Source of the DNA: Dreissena polymorpha
Lineage: Eukaryota > Mollusca > Bivalvia > Myida > Dreissenidae
NCBI RefSeq assembly: GCF_020536995.1
Contig: NC_068360.1
Location: 310,001-374,000, forward strand
Direction: 5' to 3'
Length of the DNA stretch: 64,000 bases
The position numbers were made by a program, and so were the translations under genes. This document shows, piece by piece, positions 14,271 through 25,318 of this stretch (the stretch's first letter is position 1; each line of letters begins with the position of its first letter). Under the pieces are notes generated by a model, which searched no databases, was not told where the DNA came from, and saw only the letters and a list, made by a program, of their open reading frames with translations.

Positions 14271-15645
14271 ATGAAGAGGAAGACAAGACGGACCTATGGT
14301 AGAACCAACCATCTGGCCTGCTTGAAAGGGAGAGAAGGCAGAACAGGGAGAAGAGTGTAAGACAAGACAGACCTATGGTAGAACCAACCATCTGGCCCGC
14401 TTGGGACGGGAAAGAAGGCAGAAACAGGGAGAAGAGTGTAAGACAAGACTGACCTATGGTAGAACCAACCATCTGGCCTGCTTTGGAGGAGAGATAAGGC
14501 AGAAACAGGCAAAAGAGTGTAAAACAAGACGGACCTATGATAGAACCAACCATCTGGCCTGCTTGGGAGGGAGAGAAGGCAGAAACAGGGAGAAGAGTGT
14601 AAGACAAGACGGACCTATGGTAGAACCAATCATCTGGCACGCTTGGGAGGGGAGAGAAGGCGGAAGCAGGGAGAAGAGTGTAAGACAAGACAGACCTATG
14701 GTAGAACCAACCATCTGGCCCGCTTGGGGGGAGAGAAGGCGGAAGCAGGGAGAAGAGTGTAAGGCAAGACAGACCTATGGTAGAACCAACCATCTGGCCC
14801 GCTTGGGAGGAGAGAAGGCAGAAACAGGGATGAGAGAGGAAGACAAGACGGACCTATGGTAGAACCAACCATCTGGCACGCTTGGGAGGGAGAGAAGGCA
14901 GAAACAGGGAGAAGAGTGTAAGACAAGACAGACCTATGGTAGAACCAACCATCTGGCCCGCTTGGGAGGGCAGAGAAGGTGGAAGCAGGGAGAAGATTGC
15001 AAGACAAAACGGACCTATGGTAGAACCAACCATCTGGCCCCCTTGGGAGGAGAGATAAGGCAGAAGCAGGGATGAGAGAGGAAGACAAGACGGACCTATG
15101 GTAGAACCAACCATCTGGCCTGCTTGGGAGGGAGAGAAGGTAGAACAGGGAGAAGAGTGTAAGACAAGACAGACCTATGGTAGAACCAACCATCTGGCCC
15201 GCTTGGGACGGGAAAGAAGGCAGTAACAGGGAGAAGAGTGTAAGACAAGACTGACCTATGGTAGAACCAACCATCTGGCCTGCTTTGGAGGAGAGATAAG
15301 GCAGAAACAGGCAGAAGAGTGTAAGACAAGACGGACCTATGGTAGAACCAACCATCTGGCCTGCTTGGGAGGGAGAGAAGGCAGAAACAGGGAGAAGAGT
15401 GTAAGACAAGACGGACCTATGGTAGAACCAACCATCTGGCCCGCTTGGGAGGGGAGGGAAGGCGGAAGTAGGGAGAAGAGTGTAAGACAAGACAGACCTA
15501 TGGTAGAACCAACCATAGGGCCCGCTTGGGAGGGGAGATAAGGCAGAAACAGGGAGAAGAGTGTAAGACAAGACGGACTAATGGTAGAACCAACCATCCA
15601 GCCCAAGAAGTTAGTGGAGAAAGAAGCAAGGATGAGAGGTTTAGA

Positions 15646-17117
15646 AATGTTCATAATGTCTGAAACAGGTAAACGATTAATGTTAATCATAAATTCACAA
15701 ATTCTACTTGCAAACAGCTTAAATACACATAAACACTTCTATCTAATCAATCTAACTCACTTAAAACTATCAGTGCATTCACTGAAATAATTAAAACATT
15801 TAACCTTTGAGATTAATTAAAGAATAAAATTTTAATGAGAATTCAAACATAAATCTGAAAAAAAAATCATTATTAGTTCATCATCTATTTCAATACACAA
15901 TGTACTCAGGATATGCAAAGAGCTTTACTTAATTAATGCACTTAAGTTCTCTTAAATAATGCACTGAGTTTTATTGTATTAATGCACTAATTTCAATTAA
16001 CTAATGCACTATGTTTTATTTAACTAATGCACTAAGTGCAATTTAATAATAAGTTTCACTTAATTAATACACTTTGTTTCACTTAACTAATGTACTAAGT
16101 TCACTTAAATAATGTACCAAGTTCACTTAAATAATGTACTAAGTTCACTTAAATAAACCACTTAGTTCACTTAAATATGCACTAAGTTCACTTTAATAAT
16201 GCACTAAGTTCACTTAAATAATGTACTAAGCTTCACTTAATTTTAACTTTACTGAAGTTAACAAGTATCTACTACAATGTATGCAAATGTAGAAATCAAT
16301 ACACACACAAAAAACACAATTGTTAACCAAAGGTATTAACTGCTACGAAATTGTTCAAATTAAACAAGTCAAAATAAATGACACTGCTTTCAAATTAATT
16401 GATATCAACTAAATCAATTTGAAATTATCAATTAAAGAGTTACTAAAATAAAATAAATATTTAATTTAGAAAACAATTCAAATGCAAAAGTTTAGATATG
16501 TGAACTTGACCGCACACAACTACCATAAGTATTTTTAACAACTATCATGTAACACATAAATTCTTAATACTAATGGTTCCAATTAAGTTCTATTTACTAA
16601 CATTAAAATACTGATTTAACTATTATTAATTTCTACTTGATTTCAATATCAATGCAATCTGAATACTATAAGTCAATGTCAAAATAAATCAGTTAAATAT
16701 CATTTCCATCTTAAGAGACACAATCTTATAGTAATTAAATTATTTATAATATTTTTGTTTTGTTTGTACTGTCTAACTCATAAAGTATCATACTTCAACT
16801 AAATAGCATTATCATATGCAATAATTGTTTAAGTATTCCTGTTTAAAGAAGAACTAAAGATTTAATTTTGATGCAAACTAACTTCTCCTAACCAATTTCT
16901 TCTTTATTATGTCCAGTCAGAACATGTGCTTTGAAGCTTAATTCTCCCAACTTAAGAAATAGGTCAATGGTCAGTTGATTAAGTCAACCAATGATACAAG
17001 ACACTCCAGACCAGTGTCAAATGATGTCACTATGGGGAATACCTCTCTAGCCAATCAAATGAGAGTTCAAAATAAAGAACAATCTGTGTCAAGTAATGAT
17101 CAATGATGCATTAGCTT
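15646..17117. repeat. 1.47-kb directly repeated AT-rich block, copy A
   Basis: Nearly the same sequence occurs again at 21619-23136. Both start AATGTTCATAATGTC and end AATGATGCAT(T/G)AGCTT, and small indels account for the length difference. Inside, about 15930-16240 is a minisatellite of a 22-23 bp unit with the core AATGCACTAAGTTCACTT. Read on the minus strand, the left end gives a pyrimidine-rich stretch, an acceptor-like CAG, and then a short coding-like start (VSDIMNI) shared with copy B. The block could be an intron copied with the first bases of an exon, or a long terminal-repeat-like unit. The sequence alone does not settle which. Confidence 0.8.
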
Positions 17118-17449
17118 AGGATTATTGGTGTTGAATGTGAAGCACACCCAGATGATTGAGAACAACTATGGCTCTGGCTCCTGTGTTAAAGGGGATAAAG
17201 ATCTAAGCCTATATTAAAAAGCATTTTTTCAAGATACCAAGGGCCATAACTCCGTTATTAAAAGATGGTGTAAAATGCCATTTGGCATGCATCAGCCTCT
17301 TATCCATATATATACTCATACCAAGTTTCAATGAAATCCGCCAAAGCGCTTCCAAGATAAAGTGCCGGACGGATGGACAGACGGAAGGACGGAAAGACGG
17401 ACGGAGAACGCCAGAACAATATCCCTCCTCCTATGGCGGGGGATAATAA
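17118..17449 (+). repeat. dispersed bivalve-type repeat ending in GACGGACGG tract, copy 1
   Basis: It starts AGGATTATTGGTGTTGAATG and holds the phrase GGGCCATAACTCCGTTATT. It ends with a GGACGG-rich tract followed by TATCCCTCCTCCTATGGCGG and GGGGATAATAA. A second copy in the same orientation lies at 41385-41720, and opposite-strand relatives form the tandem array at 36972-37870. No coding signal is visible; the reading frame across 17362-17706 is fortuitous. Confidence 0.85.
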
Positions 17450-18330
17450 CAGTATACCTATTGAACTCTATACGAAAAATGTATGTGCAACTCCAACAAA
17501 AGATCTTAAATAAAAATATTTTTATGGAGATTTGCCCAAAACCATTACACAGTTATATATGTTTTACAAGATACCTTACTCAATATATTTATTTTAAAAG
17601 TTTAAATGTGATTCATAACAATTTTTCTGAAGTGAAGTGTACAGTGAATCTTGGAATTAAAGTAGGTAACACTATGTGGGCGCATCAGACACTTCAGCTT
17701 GAATAGAAATTACAAATGAACGAGTGAATTGAAATTAAGATTGCATACTACTCGATACAAAAGTATGTTTCATTGCTTCATATGCAGCAACGCAAAAAAA
17801 CATGCTTCCCGTGGACTCCCAGGGACTAGTGGTTTGTCATAAGCACATTTTGTCCAATTTAAGCGAACAAATATGCTTAATTGAGCATTTCCAAGAGAAC
17901 TGGAATAGGTCTTGTCAGAACTATAAAATCTGTTTGCTGAAGTTCCTTCAGTTAGGTTGCTAGGTTGTTTTCCTAGAATTAGCCCATTAAAAAGGAAGTA
18001 TCCAAAATATAAATTATTTTGCCTTTATTTTGTTTAAAAGACTTCTACAGAATTAATCAAATGTTTCACTTATTTTAAACTTGTTTTCATTCAGTGTAAA
18101 AACAATTAAAGCTGTAAAAAGGTTGATTTGACAAAAAAAGACTTTTATAGAATAGTAAATACTGTGAAACCATTATTATTCGTCAGACATTTATTTTCGT
18201 CTTTTTCGTCCTGCGACCGATGGACGAATTCAAGATCCTAACGAACAATCATGTCACATATTTGAAACAAATAAGACTGAATTACCGTAGACATGAGGCA
18301 TTTAAATCCAGCGTAATCCTTGCATATACA
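17450..18330. other. AT-rich spacer, nothing recognised
   Basis: I see no open frame with coding character, no tandem repeat and no terminal inverted repeats in this stretch. Confidence 0.5.
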
Positions 18331-20090
18331 CAGGGCTCGAAATTAACACTCGTACACTCGCAAAATGCGAGTAAAAAAAGATTGCAAGGTAAGTTATAAA
18401 CCACTAGTTTTTTTTTGCAAGTAAAGACATAGTGAAAACAAGAGCACCGCCTTGCGGGTGCAGACCGCTCATCTATTTTCTTTTTAAAGGTGAAGGGACT
18501 TTCATTTTCAATCACAAAGGAGGGAGGGGCGGAGTGAAGAGGGGTGTATAGTGTGGGGGTGTGGAATTTATTACATTATCTTCCAAAAATGCGAAAAAAA
18601 ACGCAAAAAAAAAAAAATTCGGGGGGGGGGGGGGGGTTGGGGGGGGTGGAGTGGGGGGGGGGGAGGATTTTTGGGTGCGATGGTTGGACGGTATTTCAAA
18701 CATAAAATAATAAAAATAAATTTTTGTGTTTTTTTACCGTTTAAAAAAAAAATTGGGGGGGGGGGGGGGGTGGGGGGGTATAGTGTGAGGGTGTGGTGGT
18801 CATTTGTGAGATGATCGTAAAAAAAAAAAAAAAAAATTAGGGGGGGGGAGGGCACAGGGGATGGTTTGGGTGGAGTCTATTGTGGTATGTCAGGTAAGAG
18901 TAGTTTGTCAAAGTATCAATCAAATCTAATCATAAATAAAGAAGTTATGGCAATTTTAGCAAAATTTAATAATTTGACCTTGAGAGTCAAGGTCATTCAA
19001 AGGTCAAGGTAAAATTCAACTTGCCAGGTACAGTAACCTCAAGATAGCATGAAAGTATTTGAAGTTTGAAAGCAATAGCCTTGATACTTAAGAAGTAAAG
19101 CGGATAGAAACACAAAATTTAACCATATATTCAAAGTTACTAAGTCAAAAAAGGGCCATAATCCCGTAAAAATGACAACCAGAGTTATGCAACTTGTCCT
19201 TTTACTGTACCCTTATGATAGTTTGCGAGTGTTCCAAGTATGAAAGCAATATCTATGATACTTTAGGGGTAAAGTGGACCAAAACACAAAACTTAACCAA
19301 ATTTTCAATTTTTTAAGTATAAAAAGGGCACATAATTCTTTCAAAATGCCAGTCAGAGTTACATTACTTTGCCTGCACAGTCCCCTTATGATAGTTAATA
19401 AGTGTTGCAAGTATAAAAGCAATAGCTTTGATACTGTAGGAATAAAGTGGACCTAAACTCAAAACTTAACCAAATTTTCAATTTTCTAAGTATAAAAAGG
19501 GCACATAATTCTGTCAAAATGCACGCCAGAGTTATCTAACTTTGCCTGCCCAGTCCCCTCATGATAGTAAGTAAGTGTACCAAGTTTGAATGCCATAGCA
19601 TTGATACTTTCTGAGAAAAGTGGACCTAAACGCAAAACTTAACCAAAATTTTCAATTTTTTAAGTATAAAAAGGGCACATAATTCTGTCAAAATGCACGC
19701 CAGAGTTATCTAACTTTGCCTGCCCAGTCCCCTTATGATAGTTAGTAAATGTACCAAGTTTGAATGCAATAGCATTGATACTTTCTGAGAAAAGTGGACC
19801 TAAACGCAAAACTTAACCGGGCGCCGACGCCAACGCAGACCCCAAGGTGATGACAATAGCTCATAATTTTTTTTCCAAAAATAGATGAGCTAAAAAAACG
19901 AGTTATATTGCTAAATGCGTTCGACGACATGAACGCTAAACCGTAGGTCAATTTTTTGAACGTCCGAATACCCATATGCGGAAGCGCGCACCTTGTTTGT
20001 AGACTGGTATACTTATAGTACAGATACCCGGATGGTATTGATACAAAGAACATGAAACAGTCGACTATTCACACTCAAGTTAAATCCGGT
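18331..20090 (+). mobile_element. CAGGGCTCGAAATTAAC element (hAT-like end), interrupted and 3'-diverged
   Basis: The left end CAGGGCTCGAAATTAACACT and the next 100 bp match the element at 57028-57591. After the insertion at 18439-19892 the match resumes (ATATTGCTAAATGCG, then GAACATGAAACAGTC) and fades at about 20085, so no right terminal repeat is found. It is non-autonomous, with no transposase frame. The hAT-like assignment rests on the CAGGG terminus only. Confidence 0.7.
18439..19892 (+). mobile_element. pearl/Helentron-associated-like element, AACAAGAGCACC family, copy 1
   Basis: It starts CAAGAGCACCGCC with a near-perfect hairpin (GCACCGC/GCGGGTGC). The subterminal GCTCATCTATTTT (18467-18479) is matched by the inverted AAAATAGATGAGC at the far end. 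Between them are G-rich and A-rich homopolymer tracts (18590-18860) and then degenerate tandem units of about 170-180 bp around the phrases AAAAAGGGCACATAATTC and GAAAGCAATAGC. The flanks are A-rich with no long duplication: left GTGAAAA, right AAAAAACGAG. The unoccupied relative at 57120-57160 shows the insertion edges. There is no coding capacity. The architecture fits the bivalve pearl elements, which are regarded as non-autonomous Helentrons. Confidence 0.8.
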
Positions 20091-20331
20091 TTTGACACAA
20101 AGGGGTGTACATTATACAGTGTACTGACAACTGACATTTCCTGTAAAACGCGATTGCAATAAGGCTGTTTCGAATGCGTTGACTTTGTTTAGGTATAATA
20201 GTGTTGATTAGCACTAATTGTTAACAACTTTATTACCCATTGTGTGTATTGTGTTTTTCAGGGGTGTTGCAGATTATACAGCCAACAGGCGGCGAAACCG
20301 GATTAAAAACAATACTATTAAACGCAATTTA

Positions 20332-20797
20332 AACAAGGGCTGTTTGTAAAACATGCATACCCCCCATATGGGCTCTCCGTTGTAGTGACAGCCATTGTGT
20401 GAATATGTTTTTTGTCACTGTGACCTTGAAATAAAATCCAATAAGTATCATGGAATCATTTACTTATTAATACTAAGATGACATTCTCTATACATTCTGT
20501 CTACAATTTATGTCACTTATGTCAATGACCTGTGAAATGTATCCAATTAATAGTGCAAAAACCAATCAGGACCTATACTAATCAATTATATCCATTATAT
20601 GATTGAGTCTTTGATTTTTTGGATTCCTTTCACACATTTTGGTGGTGGTGGTGGTGGTGGTGGTGGTGGTGGTGGTGGTGGTGGTGGTGGTGGAGGAGGA
20701 GGTGGTGGAGGTGGTGGTGGTGGAGGAGGAGGAGGAGGAGGAGAAGAAGGAGGAGGTGGTGGTGGTGGTGGTGGTAGTAGTAGTAGAAGTAGTAGTA

Positions 20798-20893
<96 letters not shown>

Positions 20894-21259
20894 TGCATTA
20901 CAAAAATGCAGTAAGCCTTACATTTGGTAAAATTTAAATATATTACAAGGGAGGCAAATGCTGTAACAAAAAGAACATGCATAAACGGTAGTTGTTTCCC
21001 TTGTTTGAACCAAGCTAAATCATTAAAATGCCTATTTCCAGTAACTGTGACCTTCACCTGTGACCTTGATCTTTGACCTAGTGACCTCAAAATCAATAGG
21101 GGTCATCTGCGAGTCATGATCAATGTACCTATGAAGTTTCATGATCCTAGGCCCAAGCGTTCTTGAGTTATCATCTGACAACCACCTGGTGGACGGACCG
21201 ACAGACCGACCGACATGAGCAAAGCAATATACCCCCTCTTCTTCCAAGGGGAGCATAAA
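20332..21259 (+). mobile_element. AACAAGGGCTGTTTG family element, degenerate copy with microsatellite
   Basis: The head AACAAGGGCTGTTTGTAAAA and the tail (TGACCTAGTGACCTC, then GGTGGACGGACCGAC, then ATACCCCCTCTTC) match the fuller copy at 59207-60202. The middle of the tandem core is replaced by unrelated sequence and a long trinucleotide microsatellite. The tail ends in GGGGAGCATAAA, complementary to CCCCCCATA near the head, which is the subterminal inverted pairing expected of this family. Confidence 0.7.
20641..20893 (+). repeat. compound trinucleotide microsatellite (GGT)n/(GGA)n/(GTA)n
   Basis: Pure GGT repeats grade into GGA, then GGT, then a long GTA/AGC run. The glycine, serine, valine and threonine homopolymer frames across it are artefacts of the repeat. 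Confidence 0.97.
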
Positions 21260-21284
21260 AATAGAGGGAAAGTGTCACTTGAAT

Positions 21285-21663
21285 AAACTGGTTTAAACTC
21301 AGTCAAGTGTAACAACTGGTCAGTGTGTGTCATATGATGACATCTGTCTCGGTGTGTTAAAGTTCTGAAAGAAGTAAACCAAGGATATGTTAATTTTGCC
21401 GTCTGTAGGTATCGGTTTCCATGTTTATTCTGGCACAGCTTCTGAAATTCGCAAAGTATATTAGTACCGATGATAATTGGTGTTGTTTCTGAAAATGTTG
21501 TATCAGGTGAAATAAGAAATAAAGCTGGTTGCTGTCCAGTATCTGGGACACCATCTGTTGTATCTAGTTCAACTTCAATGTAACCAGTGTATGGCAATCT
21601 AGAACCACTGGCACATTCAATGTTCATAATGTCCGAAACAGTTAAAAGATTAATGTTGATCAT
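21285..21663 (-). mobile_element. retropepsin-like fossil fragment of an LTR retroelement
   Basis: The minus-strand translation contains SGSRLPYTGYIEVELDTT, then PALFLISPDTTF, then TPIIIGTNIL. This order (LPYxGYIE, a hydrophobic strand, then P-I-I-x-GTN-I-L) is the C-terminal half of the retropepsin domain seen in Ty3/Gypsy-type pol fragments of molluscs and fish. It continues with QKLCQNKHGNRYLQTAKL, also typical of those proteins. The family is recalled, not searched. It is a broken, isolated piece with no recognisable gag, reverse transcriptase or integrase next to it. Its 5' side on the minus strand is the repeated block at 21619-23136, and its 3' side runs into a dispersed repeat. Confidence 0.6.
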
Positions 21664-23136
21664 AAATTCATAAATTCTACTTGCAAACAGCTTAAATACA
21701 CATAAACACTTCTATCTAATCAATCTAACTCACTTAAAACTATCAGCGCATTCACTGAAATAATTAAAACATTTAACCTTTGAGATTAATTAAAATAAAA
21801 TTTAAATGAGAATTCAAACATAAATCTGAAAAAAAAAATCATTAGTTCATCATCTATTTCAATACACAATGTACTCAGGATATGCAAAGAGTTTTACTTA
21901 ATTAATGCACTTAAGTTCTTTTAAATAATGCACTGAGTTTTATTGTATTAATGCACTAATTTCAATTAATTAATGCACTATGTTTTATTTAACTAATGCA
22001 CTAAGTTCAATTTAATAATAAGTTTCACTTAATTAATACACTTTGTTTCACTTAACTAATGCACTAAGTTCACTTAAATTATGTACCAAGTTCACTTAAA
22101 TAATGTACTAAGTTCACTTAAATAAATCACTTAGTTCACTTAAATAATGCACTAAGTTCACTTAAAAAATGCACTAAGTTCACTTAAATAATGTACTAAG
22201 CTTCACTAAATTTTAACTTTACTGAAGTTAACAAGTATCTACTACAATGTATGCAAATGTAGAAATCAATACACACAAAAAACACAATTGTTAACCAAAG
22301 GTATTAACTGCTACCAAATTGTTCAAATTAAACAACAAGTCAAAATAAGTGACACTGCTTTCAAATTAATTGATATCAACTAAATCAATTTGAAATTATC
22401 AATTAAAGAGTAACTAAAATAAAATGAATATTTAATTCAGAAAACAATTCAAATGCAAAAGTTCAGATATGTGAACTTGACTGCACACAACTACAATAAG
22501 TATTTTTAACAACTATCATGTAACACAAAGTCTTAATACTAATTGTTCTAATTAATTCTATTTACTAACATTAAAATACTGATTTAACTATTATTAATTT
22601 CTACTTGCTTTCAATATCAATGCAATCTGAATGAAAATTGTTTAATTAAATTATTTAATTAGTTTTATTTAAATTAACCTTAATTACTACAAGTCAATGT
22701 CAAGATAAATCAGTTAAATATCATTTCCATCTTAAGACACATCTTATAGTAATTAAATTATTTATAATATTTTTGTTTTTGTTTGTACTGTCTAACTCAT
22801 AAAGTATCAAACTTCCACTAAATAGCATTATCATATGCAATAATTGTTCAAGTATTCCTGTTTAAAGAAGAACTAAAGATTTAATTTCAATGCAAACTAA
22901 CTTCTCTTATCCAATTTCTTCTTTATTATGTCCTGTCAGAACATGTGCTTTGAAGCTTAATTCTCCCAACTTAAGAAATAGGTCAATGGTCAGTTGATTT
23001 TGTCAACCAATGATACAAGACACTCCAGACCAGTGTCAAATGATGTCACTATGGGGAATACCTCTATACCCAATCAAATGAGAGTTCAAAATAAAGAACA
23101 ATCTGTGTCAGGTAATGATCAATGATGCATGAGCTT
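21619..23136. repeat. 1.5-kb directly repeated AT-rich block, copy B
   Basis: Partner of 15646-17117 in the same orientation. The minisatellite with core AATGCACTAAGTTCACTT lies at about 21900-22210. Near 22633 it holds an extra AT-rich stretch of roughly 60 bp that copy A lacks. By eye the copies are about 95 percent alike, so the duplication is fairly young. The beginning (21619-21663) overlaps the N-terminal codons of the retropepsin-like frame. Confidence 0.8.
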
Positions 23137-23560
23137 GTCAAAATATTTACATGAAAATGTGTAGCGAAGTGCATTCATACATGTATTTACATTATACTGG
23201 TACTTCAGACTTCAGTGATTACTGTTTGAGTTATGCTCTGTACACTAATAGTACGAACTGGTTTAATTACAGTATTAAAGATACCAAAGACCTGTATTCA
23301 AGGTTGCAATGTACTAAACAAGCTAAAAGAATGAAAATAAATGCATATTTAGTAGTTCAAGACATTTAGTGTAAGAAACATCACCAGGGATTGCAAAAAA
23401 TGGGGTTATAATTAGATTTCAGTGAAATCACTCTGTCTACAATATCACTTCCAGCAAATATCAAATATTCGGATCTGCAGTTATTTGAACAGAAATTTTA
23501 CAAATTACACAAATATAAGCACTAAACTAGAAATGGCGCGGCAGAGGCCGACGCGTATAT
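23137..23560. other. spacer, nothing recognised
   Basis: The frame at 23151-23369 has no recognisable domain and low-complexity composition. No terminal repeats or tandem repeats were seen. Confidence 0.45.
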
Positions 23561-23569
23561 CCCCACGCC

Positions 23570-24330
23570 GAATGTTTGACCTAGGTGTGCCCCAGGGTTG
23601 GTAATGGGGCCATGCATAGTTGAGATTGACCGTATTGTCATAAGAGAGGTTCAGTATCAATTTGAAGTGAATCGGTGTAGAAATGAAGAAATTATAGTAA
23701 AAGGCAATTTTGGGTGGGTGTGGTCTATGTTGGCGGGGCGCCCCAGGGTTGGTAATGGGGCCATGCATAGTTGAGATTGACTGTATTGTCATAAGAGAAG
23801 TTCAATATCAATATGAAGTGAATCGGTGTAGAAATGAAGAAATTATAGTAAAGGCAATTTTGGGTGGGTGTGGTCTATGTGGGCGGGGCCCCAGGGTTGG
23901 TTATGGGGCCATGCATAGTTGAGATTGACCCTAATGTCATAAGAGAAGTTCAGTATCAATTTGAAGTGAATCCGTGTAGAAATGAAAAAATTATAGTAAA
24001 TGGAATTTTTTGGTGGGTGTGGCCTATGTGGGCGGGCGCCCCAGGGTTGGGATTGGGGCCATGCATAGTTGAGATTGACCCCAATGTCATAACAAAAGTT
24101 CAGTATCAATTTGAAGTGAATCCGTGTAGAAATGAAAAAATTATAGTAAATGGAAATTTTTGGTGGGTGTGGCCTATGTGGGCGGGGCGCCCCAGGGTTG
24201 GGAATGGGGCCATGCATGGTTGAGATTGACCGTATTGTCATAAGAGAGGTCCAGTATCAATTTGAAGTGAATCGGTGTAGAAATAAAGAAGTAAATGTAA
24301 AATAACCTAAAAAAATGAGTGATAATTTCT
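23570..24330 (+). repeat. tandem repeat, about 151-bp unit, five copies
   Basis: Units start near 23588, 23739, 23887, 24038 and 24188 with GCCCCAGGGTTGG(T/G)AATGGGG. They contain CCATGCATAGTTGAGATTGA and end with GGTGGGTGTGGCCTATGTGG. The array joins directly to the 24330-24580 tail, so it is the tandem core of a dispersed element. Confidence 0.9.
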
Positions 24331-24580
24331 GACGCGGCCCCACCCCAACCGCTATAACTTTTGACCCAGGGGTCAGATCAAAATTCCAAATAGTGCAGGG
24401 TCGCACATATGCTCATAGCTACCATGTGTGTAAGTTTCAAGGTTCTAGTGCTTTTAGTGTAGGAGATAGTGGCCAGGACGGACGGACAGACAGACAGACA
24501 GACAGACGGACGGACGGACGGACGGCGGAGATAACCACAATATCCCCACCTTTTTTTCAAAAAGCGTGGGGATAATAATA
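24331..24580 (+). repeat. tail of the 151-bp-core dispersed element, with (GACG)n/(GACA)n tract
   Basis: It contains ACCGCTATAACTTTTGACCC, then GTGGCCAGGACGGACGG, then GACAGACA and GACGGACG repeats (about 24475-24525), ending TATCCCCACC and GCGTGGGGATAATAA. The tail pairs CCCCAC with GTGGGG across a short loop, the form seen in the other families in this window. Confidence 0.8.
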
Positions 24581-25318
24581 AAATAACCAGTTTGGACTCG
24601 GAAACTATAACTGCAGTTTCTGAATATTTTGAAAACAATGTTTACTATATTTTCCACTAATTTCTGAATATTTTGAAAACAATGTTTACTATATTTTGAA
24701 AACAACGTGTACTCACGATACTGTTACAGGTTACATCTGCGAAATTGGCCACTAGATCACAATGTCACTATCCAGTCCTTTAATTTGCAGCGGCACTGGT
24801 TAAAGTCACACACTTCACATAACACACAAAATCCAGTGTCACTGATAAAACACAATAAAAACTGATAAAGTTCTAGTTCGTAGATCCTCCAAACTTGAAC
24901 GTGAAGCATGCAATGGTCTTGTCCCCTGTTGGCGCCATTTGAAATATATTGTCTTTCTGGTTGGGTTCAATGTTGAATTTCATTATGGTCGGTATATAAA
25001 ACTTAAAACAGTACCTTTCAATAATATTGTATTCAATTTAATAATGGTGTTCATAAGAAAATGTTTATCACGAAACACTGTACAGTAGGGTTACACAATT
25101 TCCTGTAGATTGGATCAAGACTTTTAAAGCCCTGCAATTACACAATAACATACACATAAATATCATATAGGAAACGTAGAATAACCTGCAAGTAAATCAT
25201 GTTCACACATAAACTTATTAACAGGATGTGTTCTAGTGTCACAATTAAAATAATCCTTTACACATGTATAAATATTCTTAAGGCAATACATATGATAAAA
25301 CAATGCATAGACAAGGGA
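24581..25318. other. spacer with one short local duplication
   Basis: TTTCTGAATATTTTGAAAAC plus the following 17 bp occurs twice, at about 24616 and 24660. Nothing else is recognised. Confidence 0.5.

Larger units (their letters stand above)
205..15645 (+). repeat. satellite array, about 80-bp monomer, roughly 190 copies
   Basis: Head-to-tail copies of one 79-81 bp unit. Each starts GACCTATGGTAGAACCAACC, continues with a variable CTGGCC(C/T)GCTTGGGAGG segment, and ends with a purine-rich tract of the type GGCAGAAACAGGGAGAAG. Recurrent subtypes can be told apart: one with GGGATGAGAGAGGAAGAC in place of GGGAGAAGAGTGTAAGAC, one with CTTTGGAGGAGATAAGG, one with CTTGAAAGGGAGAG, and one shortened by about 4 bp at CTGGCCGTTGGGAGG (for example 7278, 11518, 12150, 13440, 14158). 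The long minus-strand reading frames that start MVGSTIG (up to 327 codons at 4202-5185) are by-products: the pyrimidine-rich strand has few stops in any frame. Adjacent frames are open at once and the monomer is not a multiple of three. The final monomer (about 15597-15645) is degenerate. Confidence 0.97.

Noticed and set aside
205-15645. CRISPR-like array
   Set aside because: The repeats are tandem monomers without unique spacers, in an animal genome; variation runs through the whole unit.
18512-18855. Proline-rich and glycine-rich frames on both strands
   Set aside because: Poly-G/poly-C translation of the homopolymer tracts in the pearl-like element.
20578-21096. Frame with poly-threonine/poly-serine
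   Set aside because: Produced by the trinucleotide microsatellite.
15646-23136. Simple LTR pair of a complete retrotransposon
   Set aside because: The sequence between the blocks is made of unrelated dispersed repeats plus a protease scrap, and I saw no primer-binding site, polypurine tract or matching target duplication.
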